This document shows positions 10,260-20,800 of a stretch of 39,877 bases of DNA, in pieces (position 1 is the stretch's first letter; each line of letters begins with the position of its first letter). The position numbers were made by a program, and so were the translations under genes. Under the pieces are notes generated by a model, which did no database searches, was not told the origin of the DNA, and saw only the letters and a list, made by a program, of their open reading frames with translations. This DNA is from Deltaproteobacteria bacterium (GTDB lineage Bacteria; Bdellovibrionota; FAC87; UBA2466), in assembly GCA_016875135.1 (NCBI GenBank), contig VGSE01000004.1, positions 1 to 39,877 on the forward strand, read 5' to 3'.

Positions 10260-11633
10260 ATGGCTAAGGAGAGTAAACTTTTTGGAACGGATGGGGTGAG
10301 GGGGATTGCAAATCAATACCCCATGACAAGTGAAGTTGCGATGGAGATCGGACGCGCCACGGCCTATCTCTTTTGCAAGAAAGACAATCGAGGGCTACCC
10401 AAAAATACCAAAGTCGTAATTGGAAAAGACACTCGCCGTTCAGGTTATATGTTGGAAAATGCACTTTCGGCCGGGTTTTGTTCAATGGGGGCTAAAGTCT
10501 TTTTAGTAGGGCCACTTCCAACTCCGGGAATTGCTTTTATCACTAGAAGCATGAGAGCTGATGCCGGAGTTATTATTTCGGCAAGCCATAATCTCTATCA
10601 CTACAATGGGATTAAGATCTTTGATCGAAATGGGTACAAATTACCTGATTCCACAGAAAAAGAGATCGAGCAAGTGATGTTCTCCGAAGAACTTAATCGG
10701 TATCGACCCACCATGGATTTTATTGGAACGGCCAAAAGGATTGAAGATGCGATTGGACGATATATCGTCTTCATCAAGGATACTTTCCCTCATGAGCAGA
10801 CCTTAGATGGCATCAGGGTAGTTTTAGATTGCGCCAATGGAGCCGCATATAAAGTGGCTCCGATCGTGTTTGAAGAGTTGGGGGCCGAAGTTTTTACGAT
10901 TCACAGTTCTCCTAATGGCGAGAATATAAACGATCAGTGTGGAGCCGTTTATCCACAAGCCATGTGCAAAGCGGTACATGAACACCGTGCTGAGATTGGA
11001 GTTGCTCTAGACGGAGATGCCGATCGCTGTATTCTTTCGGATGAGAACGGAGAAGTGGTCGATGGGGATCAGATCATGGCTATTTGTGCGTTACATATGT
11101 TGGAAGAGGGGACGCTTAACAAGAACACACTTGTAACGACAGCAATGAGTAACATGGGATTAACCGTTGCCGTGAAACGTGCGGGTGGAAAAGTGATTCA
11201 TGCTCAAGTGGGTGACCGTTATATTGTTGAGACCATGAAGAAACAAAAACTCAATTTGGGTGGGGAACAATCCGGCCATTTGGTTTTTTTGGAACATAAT
11301 ACAACCGGAGATGGCATGATGGCGGCTTTAAAAATCCTATCCATTATGAAAAAAACCGGAAAAAAACTTTCGGAACTAAAACGTCAAATGATTCAATATC
11401 CTCAAGTTCTCGAAAATGTGATTGTGAAACAAAAAGATGATTTTGAGCGTTTCCCCAATATTATAAGCACCATAAAAAAAGTCGAAGCCGCACTTGGAGA
11501 AAATGGCCGAGTTTTAGTGAGATATTCCGGAACGGAGCCTTTGGCTCGAGTGATGGTTGAAGGCGAAGATTATTTGAAGATCAAAGAATATGCTTCCGAT
11601 ATTGCCCAAACGATACGAACCCAGCTGGGCTAA
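10260..11633 (+). CDS. glmM: Phosphoglucosamine mutase
   Basis: [27 protein letters not shown] (variant active-site loop), [28 protein letters not shown]. Confidence 0.96.
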   Translation: MAKESKLFGTDGVRGIANQYPMTSEVAMEIGRATAYLFCKKDNRGLPKNTKVVIGKDTRRSGYMLENALSAGFCSMGAKVFLVGPLPTPGIAFITRSMRADAGVIISASHNLYHYNGIKIFDRNGYKLPDSTEKEIEQVMFSEELNRYRPTMDFIGTAKRIEDAIGRYIVFIKDTFPHEQTLDGIRVVLDCANGAAYKVAPIVFEELGAEVFTIHSSPNGENINDQCGAVYPQAMCKAVHEHRAEIGVALDGDADRCILSDENGEVVDGDQIMAICALHMLEEGTLNKNTLVTTAMSNMGLTVAVKRAGGKVIHAQVGDRYIVETMKKQKLNLGGEQSGHLVFLEHNTTGDGMMAALKILSIMKKTGKKLSELKRQMIQYPQVLENVIVKQKDDFERFPNIISTIKKVEAALGENGRVLVRYSGTEPLARVMVEGEDYLKIKEYASDIAQTIRTQLG

Positions 11634-11642
11634 TGCTATTTT

Positions 11643-13169
11643 ATGCAACCCTTAGTGACCTCTCATCAGATGCAGGAGATTGATCGGCGGACTATTTCCG
11701 ACATGGGATTACCCGAACTCCTTCTAATGGAGCACGCAGCTTTAGGCGTGGTCAAAGCTCTGCAACAAAGATTTGGGGACCTTTTACCGAGAACTCGGGG
11801 AATTATTTTAGCAGGCATGGGAAACAATGGGGGAGATGCTCTTGCCGTCGCTAGAATTCTCGATTCGATAGGAGTAAAAAAAATATTTGTTGGCGTTTTG
11901 GGAACTTCTAAAAAACTTAAGCCTTCAACCAAAGCGCAGAGTCAGATTTTAGGAAAATTAGGGATTCCCGTTTTTTGGCCTAAAAAACCTGATCTCGAGC
12001 TTTTTGAGTCTTGTGATTGGATTATTGACGGTATTTTTGGAACAGGTCTAACCCGAGATGTCCAAGCTCCCTATCTTCAATGGATAAATTATACGAATCA
12101 ATATGAAGGAAAAAAGTGGATTATCTCCATTGATGTTCCAAGCGGTCTTGATAGCGATACGGGGCAAGTGTGTGGCAAAGCTGTTAAGGCGTCTCAGACT
12201 GTGACGCTAGGGTTTATCAAGAAAGGGCTAGTGACAGGCTCTGCTGCGGATTATGTTGGGCTTCTGACTCTAGAGCCAATTCAAATTCCTAGGTTAATTC
12301 CGTTTTCGGTGAATGCTTTTCTTTATGGAGCCCAAGATGCAATTAAGCTCCCTCAGAGGCGACCTACCAGTCATAAAGGAACTTTCGGCCATGTTTATGT
12401 TTGGGCTCCTGAAGATGATAAACAGGGAGCCGGGATATTGACCTGTTTAGGAGCTTTAAGAAGTGGAGCAGGGCTTGTAACTTTAGTGGGAAGCAAGGAG
12501 CGTTTAAAAGCGATTCGAGAGCGGCTTCCGCCTGAGATAATGACCGAAGAGGCCAGCGAAAACCTTTTTAAAAACAGCTCTGGAGTCTGGGTTCAAGGTC
12601 CTGGAATGGGAATTAAAGACATTGAACAGAGCTTTGCTTTTTTAGAGAAAGCCATACAGGTCGGCTGGAAATGTGTCCTTGATGCCGATCTACTTAATGC
12701 TGCCTCATCGAATCTTGCGACCTTTTTAAAAATTATAAAGAAATCGGGCGTCGATCAAGTAATTCTGACTCCACATCCAAAAGAAGCGGCTCGATTACTT
12801 GATGAAGAGGTCAGAGAAATTGAAAGAGATCGATTTGCTTTTGTAAAAAAATTGGCTGAAAAAATTAATTGTTCGATTGTTTTAAAGGGAAAAGGGACCT
12901 TAATCCAATCTCCCGAGCGGCCTTGTGTGGTCGTGTGTTCTGGTGATACGGGCCTTTCAAAAGGCGGTACCGGGGATTTACTGGCTGGAGTTTTAGCCAG
13001 CTTTTTAGCCCAGGGACTCTCTATTGAATTAGGAGCACCGTTAGCAGTTTATATTCATGGGAAGGTTTCGGAACGAGTGACTCAAGTTTTTGGCCATGAA
13101 CGATCCACATTGGCTGGTGACTTAGCAAACCAAATCATTGAAGTCCTTAGAGAGCTGGAGTCGCAATGA
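11643..13169 (+). CDS. nnrD: Bifunctional NAD(P)H-hydrate epimerase / ADP-dependent NAD(P)H-hydrate dehydratase
   Basis: N-terminal YjeF domain (GMGNNGGDALAVARIL, SIDVPSGLDSDTG) fused to carbohydrate-kinase-like domain (LTPHPKEAARLL, GGTGDLLAGVLASFLAQG). Confidence 0.94.
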   Translation: MQPLVTSHQMQEIDRRTISDMGLPELLLMEHAALGVVKALQQRFGDLLPRTRGIILAGMGNNGGDALAVARILDSIGVKKIFVGVLGTSKKLKPSTKAQSQILGKLGIPVFWPKKPDLELFESCDWIIDGIFGTGLTRDVQAPYLQWINYTNQYEGKKWIISIDVPSGLDSDTGQVCGKAVKASQTVTLGFIKKGLVTGSAADYVGLLTLEPIQIPRLIPFSVNAFLYGAQDAIKLPQRRPTSHKGTFGHVYVWAPEDDKQGAGILTCLGALRSGAGLVTLVGSKERLKAIRERLPPEIMTEEASENLFKNSSGVWVQGPGMGIKDIEQSFAFLEKAIQVGWKCVLDADLLNAASSNLATFLKIIKKSGVDQVILTPHPKEAARLLDEEVREIERDRFAFVKKLAEKINCSIVLKGKGTLIQSPERPCVVVCSGDTGLSKGGTGDLLAGVLASFLAQGLSIELGAPLAVYIHGKVSERVTQVFGHERSTLAGDLANQIIEVLRELESQ

Positions 13170-13627
13170 CTCAACAAAAAGGTCTCATTCTACCGTTAGA
13201 TTTGATTGAGTCCGTGAGCGAAAAAATACTCAAAGAGTTTCCTGAAGGGGCCATCGTGGGGCTAAGCGGAGAATTAGGGAGTGGAAAGACAACTTTGGTC
13301 CGCTCGGTTATCAAGACTATCGCTAAGCGACAAGGATTAAAGATCGATCGGGTAGTCAGCCCCTCGTTTGTGCTTCATCAAAGTTACGAGATGTTAAAAC
13401 CCATGGTTCATCATTTTGACCTCTATCGACTGAATAAAGTTGATGAAGCGATGCTTATAGAACTTGAATATTTCGACATTATTGCTAAGGCGGAAGAGGC
13501 CAAAGGATTTGTTTTTGTGGAATGGCCTGAGTTATGTGTGGATAAGAGAGTTTTACGGTTAAGGCTTCAAATCAGTATTCAAATTGAAGAGAATTCTCGC
13601 CAGTATCTGTTTCAGACGATTAAGTAA
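13166..13627 (+). CDS. tsaE: tRNA threonylcarbamoyladenosine biosynthesis ATPase TsaE
   Basis: Walker A GLSGELGSGKTTLVRS, VVSPSFVLHQSYE, HHFDLYRL, FVEWPE; 4-bp overlap with nnrD. Confidence 0.93.
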   Translation: MTQQKGLILPLDLIESVSEKILKEFPEGAIVGLSGELGSGKTTLVRSVIKTIAKRQGLKIDRVVSPSFVLHQSYEMLKPMVHHFDLYRLNKVDEAMLIELEYFDIIAKAEEAKGFVFVEWPELCVDKRVLRLRLQISIQIEENSRQYLFQTIK

Positions 13628-13762
13628 ACGAAATGGGGGGTTTTTGCCTATTAATGGGGTCAGGGTCTACTTTTTTGTCATTTTGGCAATGGTTAGGGAT
13701 ATTTTTCTATTACGTCGTATAAGTAACATTATGTAAATATAAATAAGGGTAGGGGCCGTCAT

Positions 13763-13811
13763 CCGAGGGCTGTTTCAATCTATCCTCCTTAATAACTTAA
13801 ACAGCCCTCGG
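13763..13811. terminator. Putative terminator stem-loop between convergent genes
   Basis: Perfect 13-bp inverted repeat CCGAGGGCTGTTT (13763-13775) / AAACAGCCCTCGG (13799-13811), 23-nt loop, followed by a T-rich stretch (aaactctttttt). Confidence 0.6.
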
Positions 13812-13837
13812 AAACTCTTTTTTCAAGGGGAAAAGTC

Positions 13838-16096
13838 CTAATAGTCGACCAGGGTTCTAAACCAGATATCGACAAACAATAACGGTTGTTCCTTTCCATC
13901 GAGTTTTCTGATGTAGGTCGAACGTTCACGAGTTTGATTTCCAAATTCATCCATTTCGAGAAGCTCGATGTAGTTTAAGTTTAAGGATTGAATCCGAAAC
14001 CTTTCTAAACGTTCGAGTTCCTTTCTTTGACTATAACCATCAAAGTTACGATCAAACCACAATCTTAGACTTGGCCACTCCTTGTCTTTCTGAGTCAATA
14101 GGCCATCCAAGTTGGAATCAAATTCTTTTAAAGCTTCAAACCCATTGGGAGCGCGTTTTCCCGATTTTAAGCGAGTTGCGGATCCAAAGAGTTCACTGCC
14201 ATCGTCTATGATCCCATTACTATTATTATCTCGCACAAGGAAAGCATTATTAGAACCGCTGATCCAGCCCGTGTAGATTTCTCTACCGTCCGCATTAAGA
14301 TCAAACTGAACACCTTCTTCAGGGCCGCTTAATTTTATCCCTTCACCAGTGAGATCTAACACAATCGGACTGTATTGCTTATCACAAGCCTCTTCATTAG
14401 TGCCTTGAGACAATCCTCGACCGTTCCAAACATCTAAAGCAATTTGCTTGGGGATTCGGTTGGCTTTAAATGTGGCCGGAACTACACTTAGAAATTCGCT
14501 TTTCTTAGCGCCAAAGCAACTTCCATCGCCATCGGAATCTTCACACACGCTAGTCACGATGGCAGCTTTTAACCAATCTCTTCCAAGCTTGCGCTTTAGT
14601 TCTTTTAAGTTAAAAGATTGTATTTTCCTGTATTTTTTCTCGTAGAGGCTCACACCTTTTAAGTCGTAGGAAGCAATCAAGAACCTCTCTTTGTTTTGGT
14701 TTTCAGCGGAGAGAACTCCCCACTTTTGATAGACCTGATGGTTGCTATAAAGATTGCGAAACATTTCACCTAAGCCAATCCGACCTTTAGGGACGATGGC
14801 TTCAATGGCTAAAATAGGATTTTTCGCCTCTTCAAAGAAGAGATCGGTTGATCGTGATCTTCGAATGCTGCAAATTCTTCCCAAATTTACAATCAACTTT
14901 CGCTCGTTGGGCTGGCAAGTTCCGTGAAAAGGGTTACAAGCTGTACAAGGGCAAGATGGGTCCTCATCGTTGTTGCCCACGTTGGAGTTTGGACATGTCC
15001 CATTTGAACCGGTATTTGAACCTCCTCCTGTGTTATTTGAGGAGCTGGAAGAACCGTTTGTTCCATCTGAACTTGGTGTTGAACCGGAATTATTGGAACC
15101 GGACGTAGTTCCTCCCGAATTGGAAGTATTTCCGGAATTAGCATCCGAACTCGATGAACCATTAGAATCGGGCACCGTTACAACGTTATTCGAAGAGCTA
15201 GAAGTTCCTCCAGGTGGTGTTACACTTCCATTATTATTTGAAGCACTCGAAGAGGAGTCTGAATTAGGAAGAGGTCCACTGTCATTACCTCCGGGAACTG
15301 AAGGATTTGAACTGGGAGGGCTCCCCGAATTGGAACCTGGAGAGGAATTGCCGGTGCTGCCCCCGCTATCAGAAGAGCTTGAGCCTCCGCCAGTGGAGTT
15401 AGAGGCTGTATCAGAGGACGAACCCGAACCTGCAGAGCCTGACCCTCCTGGGACATCTGTGTTATTGGTCGAACCGGTGTTTCCGGTAGTTGAACCAGGA
15501 ATGCTGCCATTGTCATTTCCAGAAACCGTTCCTCCGCCCGGAATAGTTCCAGAATCGGTCCCACCGGGCTGAACTATGCTTGTTCCTCCGCTACTTGTCC
15601 CACTAGAATTGCTGCCGGTTCCCGAAGAAGGCGCGCCACTGTCCGAGGGGTTAGAAACCAAAGGCAAAGTCGTAGTTGGAGTTGTAGTAACATTTCCAGT
15701 TGATCCTGAGGAGGACCCTGAATCTGGGGGAGTTGTACTAGGAGGAACGGTCCCTGAAGTTCCGCCCGTACCAGGCTGGACAATAGTACCTCCGTCACTG
15801 GAACCCGTTCCAGTGTTCCCTCCCGGAATAAACCCGCCATCGGAGTTGCCTCTAGTAAAAAGAGAAAACGAAGCTAAGCTTGAGTTTTGACTCTCCTGTA
15901 ATAAACTGTTTGAGCTTTGAGGTGATAACTCCACGCCTGGAGCAGTTTCTCCTGGATTAAAAGAGCTGTTTCCTAAAATTATATTCTCTTCAGCGCTTCG
16001 AATGGAACTTCCTTTTGAGCAAGAAATAAGGGTGAAACAGACCAGTGCGGTAGCTAAGATTGTTATCAAGCTTACTTTTTTATTTTGCGCTTCCAT
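13838..16096 (-). CDS. Lipoprotein with ~300-aa Ser/Gly/Asn/Pro/Thr-rich linker, Cys cluster and C-terminal EF-hand-like (VCBS/RTX-associated) Ca-binding domain
   Basis: Lipobox-like ALVCFTLISC|SKGS; extended GSSS/NSGG low-complexity tract; C-terminus LDLTGEGIKLSGPEEGVQFDLNADGREIYTGWISGSNNAFLVRDNNSNGIIDDGSELFGSAT...FDSNLDGLLT...FDRNFDGYSQRKEL with four DxNxDG-like loops. Confidence 0.8.
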   Translation of the reverse strand: MEAQNKKVSLITILATALVCFTLISCSKGSSIRSAEENIILGNSSFNPGETAPGVELSPQSSNSLLQESQNSSLASFSLFTRGNSDGGFIPGGNTGTGSSDGGTIVQPGTGGTSGTVPPSTTPPDSGSSSGSTGNVTTTPTTTLPLVSNPSDSGAPSSGTGSNSSGTSSGGTSIVQPGGTDSGTIPGGGTVSGNDNGSIPGSTTGNTGSTNNTDVPGGSGSAGSGSSSDTASNSTGGGSSSSDSGGSTGNSSPGSNSGSPPSSNPSVPGGNDSGPLPNSDSSSSASNNNGSVTPPGGTSSSSNNVVTVPDSNGSSSSDANSGNTSNSGGTTSGSNNSGSTPSSDGTNGSSSSSNNTGGGSNTGSNGTCPNSNVGNNDEDPSCPCTACNPFHGTCQPNERKLIVNLGRICSIRRSRSTDLFFEEAKNPILAIEAIVPKGRIGLGEMFRNLYSNHQVYQKWGVLSAENQNKERFLIASYDLKGVSLYEKKYRKIQSFNLKELKRKLGRDWLKAAIVTSVCEDSDGDGSCFGAKKSEFLSVVPATFKANRIPKQIALDVWNGRGLSQGTNEEACDKQYSPIVLDLTGEGIKLSGPEEGVQFDLNADGREIYTGWISGSNNAFLVRDNNSNGIIDDGSELFGSATRLKSGKRAPNGFEALKEFDSNLDGLLTQKDKEWPSLRLWFDRNFDGYSQRKELERLERFRIQSLNLNYIELLEMDEFGNQTRERSTYIRKLDGKEQPLLFVDIWFRTLVDY
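14960..15840 (-). repeat. Low-complexity Ser/Gly/Asn/Pro/Thr coding tract inside the lipoprotein
   Basis: Translation is almost only S, G, N, T, P, D over ~290 codons. It produces long antisense shadow ORFs on the + strand. Confidence 0.8.
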
Positions 16097-16143
16097 AACG
16101 CCTCCTATGAAATCATTCGTTTCCGTGAACTATTCTTTCCGAG

Positions 16144-17184
16144 TTAATTTTTTTGTGAATAAACCACTTCTACTATTGCTCCTTTTTGAGGAGATAGTCC
16201 TGTAAATACTATGGAATTTGTTTCTGCTTCATAAACGTAATTTTCCGGAGCAAAGGGTATCAACACTTGATTGACATAAACGCTAAGCCCAATGCCAGTC
16301 GAAGGATGAGAAAGTTTAAAAACACTTCCCCTATCAGCGATAACTTTAGCAACTCCGTTGAAGCTTGAAGCAAGATTTAAATTACAGACGCTTCCGCTTG
16401 AACTTAATCCTCCTACTGCTTCTTGAAGAGCGATATAGCGACTACCCGGGAATTCAACTTCACAGCCCCCTGAGGGAAGTCCAACGATAGGAAAAATCAT
16501 AACATCCGAATCCTCATTCTTTTTTAAAGTGGAAAAGTAATTGGTGTATCTGTCCATAGTAAAAGGAACCCAGTTAGTGTTAGTCTCTGGTTGAGAGCCC
16601 CAACATTCCTCTTTACAAGACCAGTCGTCCGAGTCTGTCATGAAAACAATTATTAGAGGCACACCGGGCCGAGAAAACTCAGAGCCATGTTGAAGGACTG
16701 CTTGATAAGCCGCTTCAAGCCCTTGCTCCCAAAAAGCGGTATCCGATTCAGTGATATTTTGCATAACGGCCGCAAAATCGGCTGCTGGAGAAACGGCAGA
16801 ACTTTTAACCACCTTAACTCCAGTACTACTAGCCACAAGATTACCTCTGACCCCTTTCGAGTCAGGTAAAATGGGGGAAAAGCCACCAAACATATCTACC
16901 GTAGTTATCGAGATCTGATAATCCACCGCTTTTCGGCTATTTAAAATATTAAGAAAGGTTTGCATATTGTCTTTAACGTAATCCCTACGATCTTGAAAAC
17001 TTCCAGAAGTATCAAACACAAACAGAAAGTCATATTTGTTCTCGCTATAGGTTTGAACATAAACATCACTGCGCAGAGTATTGGTGTAGAAACCCTCTTT
17101 CGAGTTGCAGTGAGTCATTACGGTTAAGAGTAAAAATCCCAATACGATTTTCCCTAGTCTTTTCATAGCGTCATTCCTAATCAT
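16144..17184 (-). CDS. von Willebrand factor A domain lipoprotein
   Basis: Signal peptide with candidate lipobox LLTVMTHC|NSK; MIDAS motif FLFVFDTSGSFQDRRDYVKDNMQTFL; VFMTDSDDWSCKEECWG. Confidence 0.78.
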   Translation of the reverse strand: MIRNDAMKRLGKIVLGFLLLTVMTHCNSKEGFYTNTLRSDVYVQTYSENKYDFLFVFDTSGSFQDRRDYVKDNMQTFLNILNSRKAVDYQISITTVDMFGGFSPILPDSKGVRGNLVASSTGVKVVKSSAVSPAADFAAVMQNITESDTAFWEQGLEAAYQAVLQHGSEFSRPGVPLIIVFMTDSDDWSCKEECWGSQPETNTNWVPFTMDRYTNYFSTLKKNEDSDVMIFPIVGLPSGGCEVEFPGSRYIALQEAVGGLSSSGSVCNLNLASSFNGVAKVIADRGSVFKLSHPSTGIGLSVYVNQVLIPFAPENYVYEAETNSIVFTGLSPQKGAIVEVVYSQKN

Positions 17185-17493
17185 TTAAAGTTACGGAGAT
17201 TCAAAAGGAGCTCACGGGCAGCGGGAGATGAAGTCGTTTTCTATTTTTATGATACACCGCTTATAACCTTTTTTTTGCGCCTTGCCGAAATAGGTACTGG
17301 GAGCTTCTGAAAGTACTTAAAAACTTTTGGGAATTCGAAGTTGTCATTTTATTGAAACAATATTTTTCACAATTGGGATCTATGAATTTATTGATCTTTT
17401 TAAGCAAACTGTTCAGACACCCCCTTTTGACCCTGCATGAGTACAAGTTCTACAATGGGGTTGAGTTTCATTTTGTTTTAAAAAAGGTGCTGT

Positions 17494-17868
17494 ATGAGCT
17501 TTAAATCTAACAAAGCCGCTTTACCCCCAAAACGTCGTCTTCGCGTCTATGCCCGGATTTTTCTTGAAGGAGAGGTCTATATTCACAATGAAAAAGCTCT
17601 CTATATTGCTCCCATCAATAATATTAGTGCCGGGGGTTGTTTCGTAGATCAGCTCAATAACATTCCGGAGGGTTCTGAAGTTAAAATTATCATTAAGTCA
17701 GAGCGTCTCAATAACCCGATTCAGGCCACAGGTGTCGTTGTCCGGATTGAGAAACAAGTTCGAAAGGGCTCAGCGATAGAGTTTACATCCATTGCAGAAG
17801 ACTCCAGAGAAGCGATTCAAACCCTAGTTTATGAAAATAAAATTCAAGATGCTTTAAAGATTATTTAA
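17494..17868 (+). CDS. PilZ domain protein
   Basis: RRLRVYARIFLEGEVY (RxxxR) and NISAGGCFVD (NxSxxG) PilZ signature. Confidence 0.8.
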   Translation: MSFKSNKAALPPKRRLRVYARIFLEGEVYIHNEKALYIAPINNISAGGCFVDQLNNIPEGSEVKIIIKSERLNNPIQATGVVVRIEKQVRKGSAIEFTSIAEDSREAIQTLVYENKIQDALKII

Positions 17869-17882
17869 AAAAGAGGCAAACT

Positions 17883-20800
17883 ATGAAATGGTTATTGAGT
17901 GTAATTCTTGCGACTACCCTATCCGTTCATGCTAAATCGATCGACAATCGAATTCGAATCCAGAAGAAAAGCAGTCTTCAGATGAGCGATATGAGCGCTG
18001 AAGATTTTAATGAAGAAAAACAGACTTTATTGAATAAGAAACGAATTACACTTATTCAGGATATAAAAAAGTTCATTCGTGAAGCGAGATCCAATGATCA
18101 AAAGGCTGAACTAAACCTACGTTTGGGAAGTCTATACATGGAGGAGTACCATTTTCTTCTAGCAAAAGCCCAATCTCGTTTTGAGAAAGAATCCATTGCG
18201 GCTGCAACACTAAAAACCAAGGGAATCAACCCCGCTATACTCGACACTTCAGAAGCCATGGCATCGCTCGAAAAAGCGAAAATTATTTATAAGGATCTCA
18301 TCGATCGCTTTCCCAAGCACTCTCGCAAAGATGAAATGCTTTATTTTCTGTCAATACTCACTCAAGACAAAGGAAATACAGACGAAGCCATCGGCTATTT
18401 GAAACGGATTATTTCAGAAACTCCATCATCAAAATTTTTGGCCGAAGCACTCCTTCAGCTAGGAGACTACTACTTTGAAAAAAACAATTTCAAGTTATCT
18501 GAAGAGTATTTCGATCGAGTTCTAACTGCAAAAAACCCAAAAACAATTCCCTATGCCATGTATAAAAAAGCATGGTGCGCATACAATAACCAGCGGCATC
18601 AAGCCTCAATTGATCAGTTTAAATCGGTTATTGAACTTGAGTCTGCTGATAACTCTGCCTATTTAATGCGCTTAAAAAACGAAGCTTTGAGAGACATCGC
18701 CCTCCCCTTTGTCGAACTTCATAAAGGCGAAGAGGCTTTAGCTTTTTTCTTAAGCCAGCCTGAACCCTTCAACCGAGCCGGCTTGGAATCTATGGCCAAT
18801 CTATTTTTGGAAAAGGCTGACTATAAAAATACGATCCTTTTTAATGAACACTTACTTTCTATTGATCCTAATGGCCCTAAGAATCCGGATTATGATCTAG
18901 CGGTTATCGAGGCTTTACGTCTAAGCGGAAATACGGCAAAGGCAATTGAAAGGCTATTTCAACAGCTGCCTCTCTATCTGCAGGGGTCAGGATGGTATGA
19001 GCTAAATTCAGGCTCTCTCGCTTTAGTCAAAGGGGCCGCCAATCGTTATGAGGAAATTGCAAGAAAATACGCTTTAGAATTACACGCTGAGGGGCAAAAA
19101 ACCCATAATGATAAGCTCTATGAAAATGCTAAGACACTTTATAAAAAATACTTAGAATTCTTTGCCGGATCCACTCACTCCCCTACTATCCGTTTTTATT
19201 TGGCCGAAATTCTCTATAAGCAGGAGCAATATTTAGCCGCTGCGGACCAATACTATATGGTCTATAAAATCCCAACCGCCGGTAACCTAAGAATCGATTC
19301 CATCCACTATGCTCTTATCGCTTTAGATAAAGAGATGAATACCCAACGAAAAAAGGATGGATTAACAGAAATATCTAAGTCCTCGAATGCGAAACTCAAT
19401 AACACGGAAAACGACTCAAAACCCACTGCTCTTAGCCCAGTTGAAACTAAATTTAGTATCGTGGGCGAGGATTATATTTCGAAGTTTCCAAAAGCAAAAG
19501 ATACCGCTGATATTCTGTACCAAATCGCTTATCTCAAGTACTCCCACGCACAATTCCCCGAGGCCTATCAATCTTTCTGGGGAATTGTTCAAAGCTATAC
19601 GGGACACCCAACAACTTATAGCGCGGCAGGACTCATCCTGGATATTTTAAACCGAAAGAAGGATTACAAAAAATTAGTCACGGCTTGCCAAAAATTTTTG
19701 GCTACACCTACCCTTACCAAGACCGAATTTAAATCAGATGTTGCCAATATCTTGCGCCATTCAGAGCTAAAAAGAATTCAAATGGTTGAAACTAAGGGGT
19801 CCTTCAAAGAGGCTGCGCAGGCTTATGTGGAATACATCAAGGCCTATGGCGGCCAGGATGAAGCTTTGTATGAAAAAGCTTTATTTAATGCTGCAGTGAA
19901 CTTTTATAAAGTCGGAGCTACCCTAGAGGCTTTAGAGCAACAAGAACGCTTTTTGCGTCGGTTTACCCAAAGCCCTTTGAGAGAAAATATGCTACTTCAA
20001 GTGGCTAAAACCTACGAAGGGTTGGCTAATTTTGAAAAAGCAGCTCAGTATTTCGAACAGTTCTCAACTCAATATCCTAATAACAAGCAGGCATCAACTG
20101 CACTAAGATTGTCCGGACTTTATTTTTGGGGTGCTAGAAACGAGTCAAAGGCGGAAGCGGTCATGAAGACCTATCTGGCCAGGTTCCCCAAAGAATCATC
20201 CATCGTCACTAACGATTTATTGGAACTCTATGAGAGCACAGGAGCAAAAAATAAATTGGTGAAATATTATTTAGAGTCTCGGGCTCAAAGAGGAGCCTCT
20301 TATGCTCAGTACCTCTCAGACACTCTAAAAATCGCTGAGTTACAAGGAGCTTCCACAGGTCGCTTGCCCGTAAAAACAATGGAAGAGGCTCTCGGGGTAG
20401 CGCAAAAATTTCAAAGGGATCTCTTAAAAACAAAGGGTGGAATCGAACAAACGGCCAAAGTTTTATTCTGGTTTGCTTCTCAAAAAGAAAGTGTCTTTAA
20501 CCGAATCAAACTAGCTCTTCCTCAAAGACATCTAGAAATCAACTTAAAAAGAAAACTGGCTTTACTTAAAGAGCTTGAGCTTGAATTTTCTTCGATTGCT
20601 AAGCTGGGTGGAGGCGAATGGGGACTTGGAGCTATCTATAAAACCGCTAGCGCCTATCGCACTCTTGCGATGGATGTCAATCAAGCGCCGGTTCCGGCCG
20701 AGCTCACTGGAGAACAATTGGAACAATATCGAACCGAACTAAAACGACAAATGGTAACTCCGTTTAACGAGAAGGCTCTTAATTTAGTGGGGCAATGCTT

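Noticed and set aside
14970-15890. Long + strand ORFs (14970..15572, 15576..15890) and extra-frame minus ORFs across the Ser/Gly/Asn-rich tract
   Set aside because: Glu/Pro/Leu-rich or Gln/Val/Leu-rich shadow translations of the low-complexity lipoprotein coding tract; no RBS or domain content.
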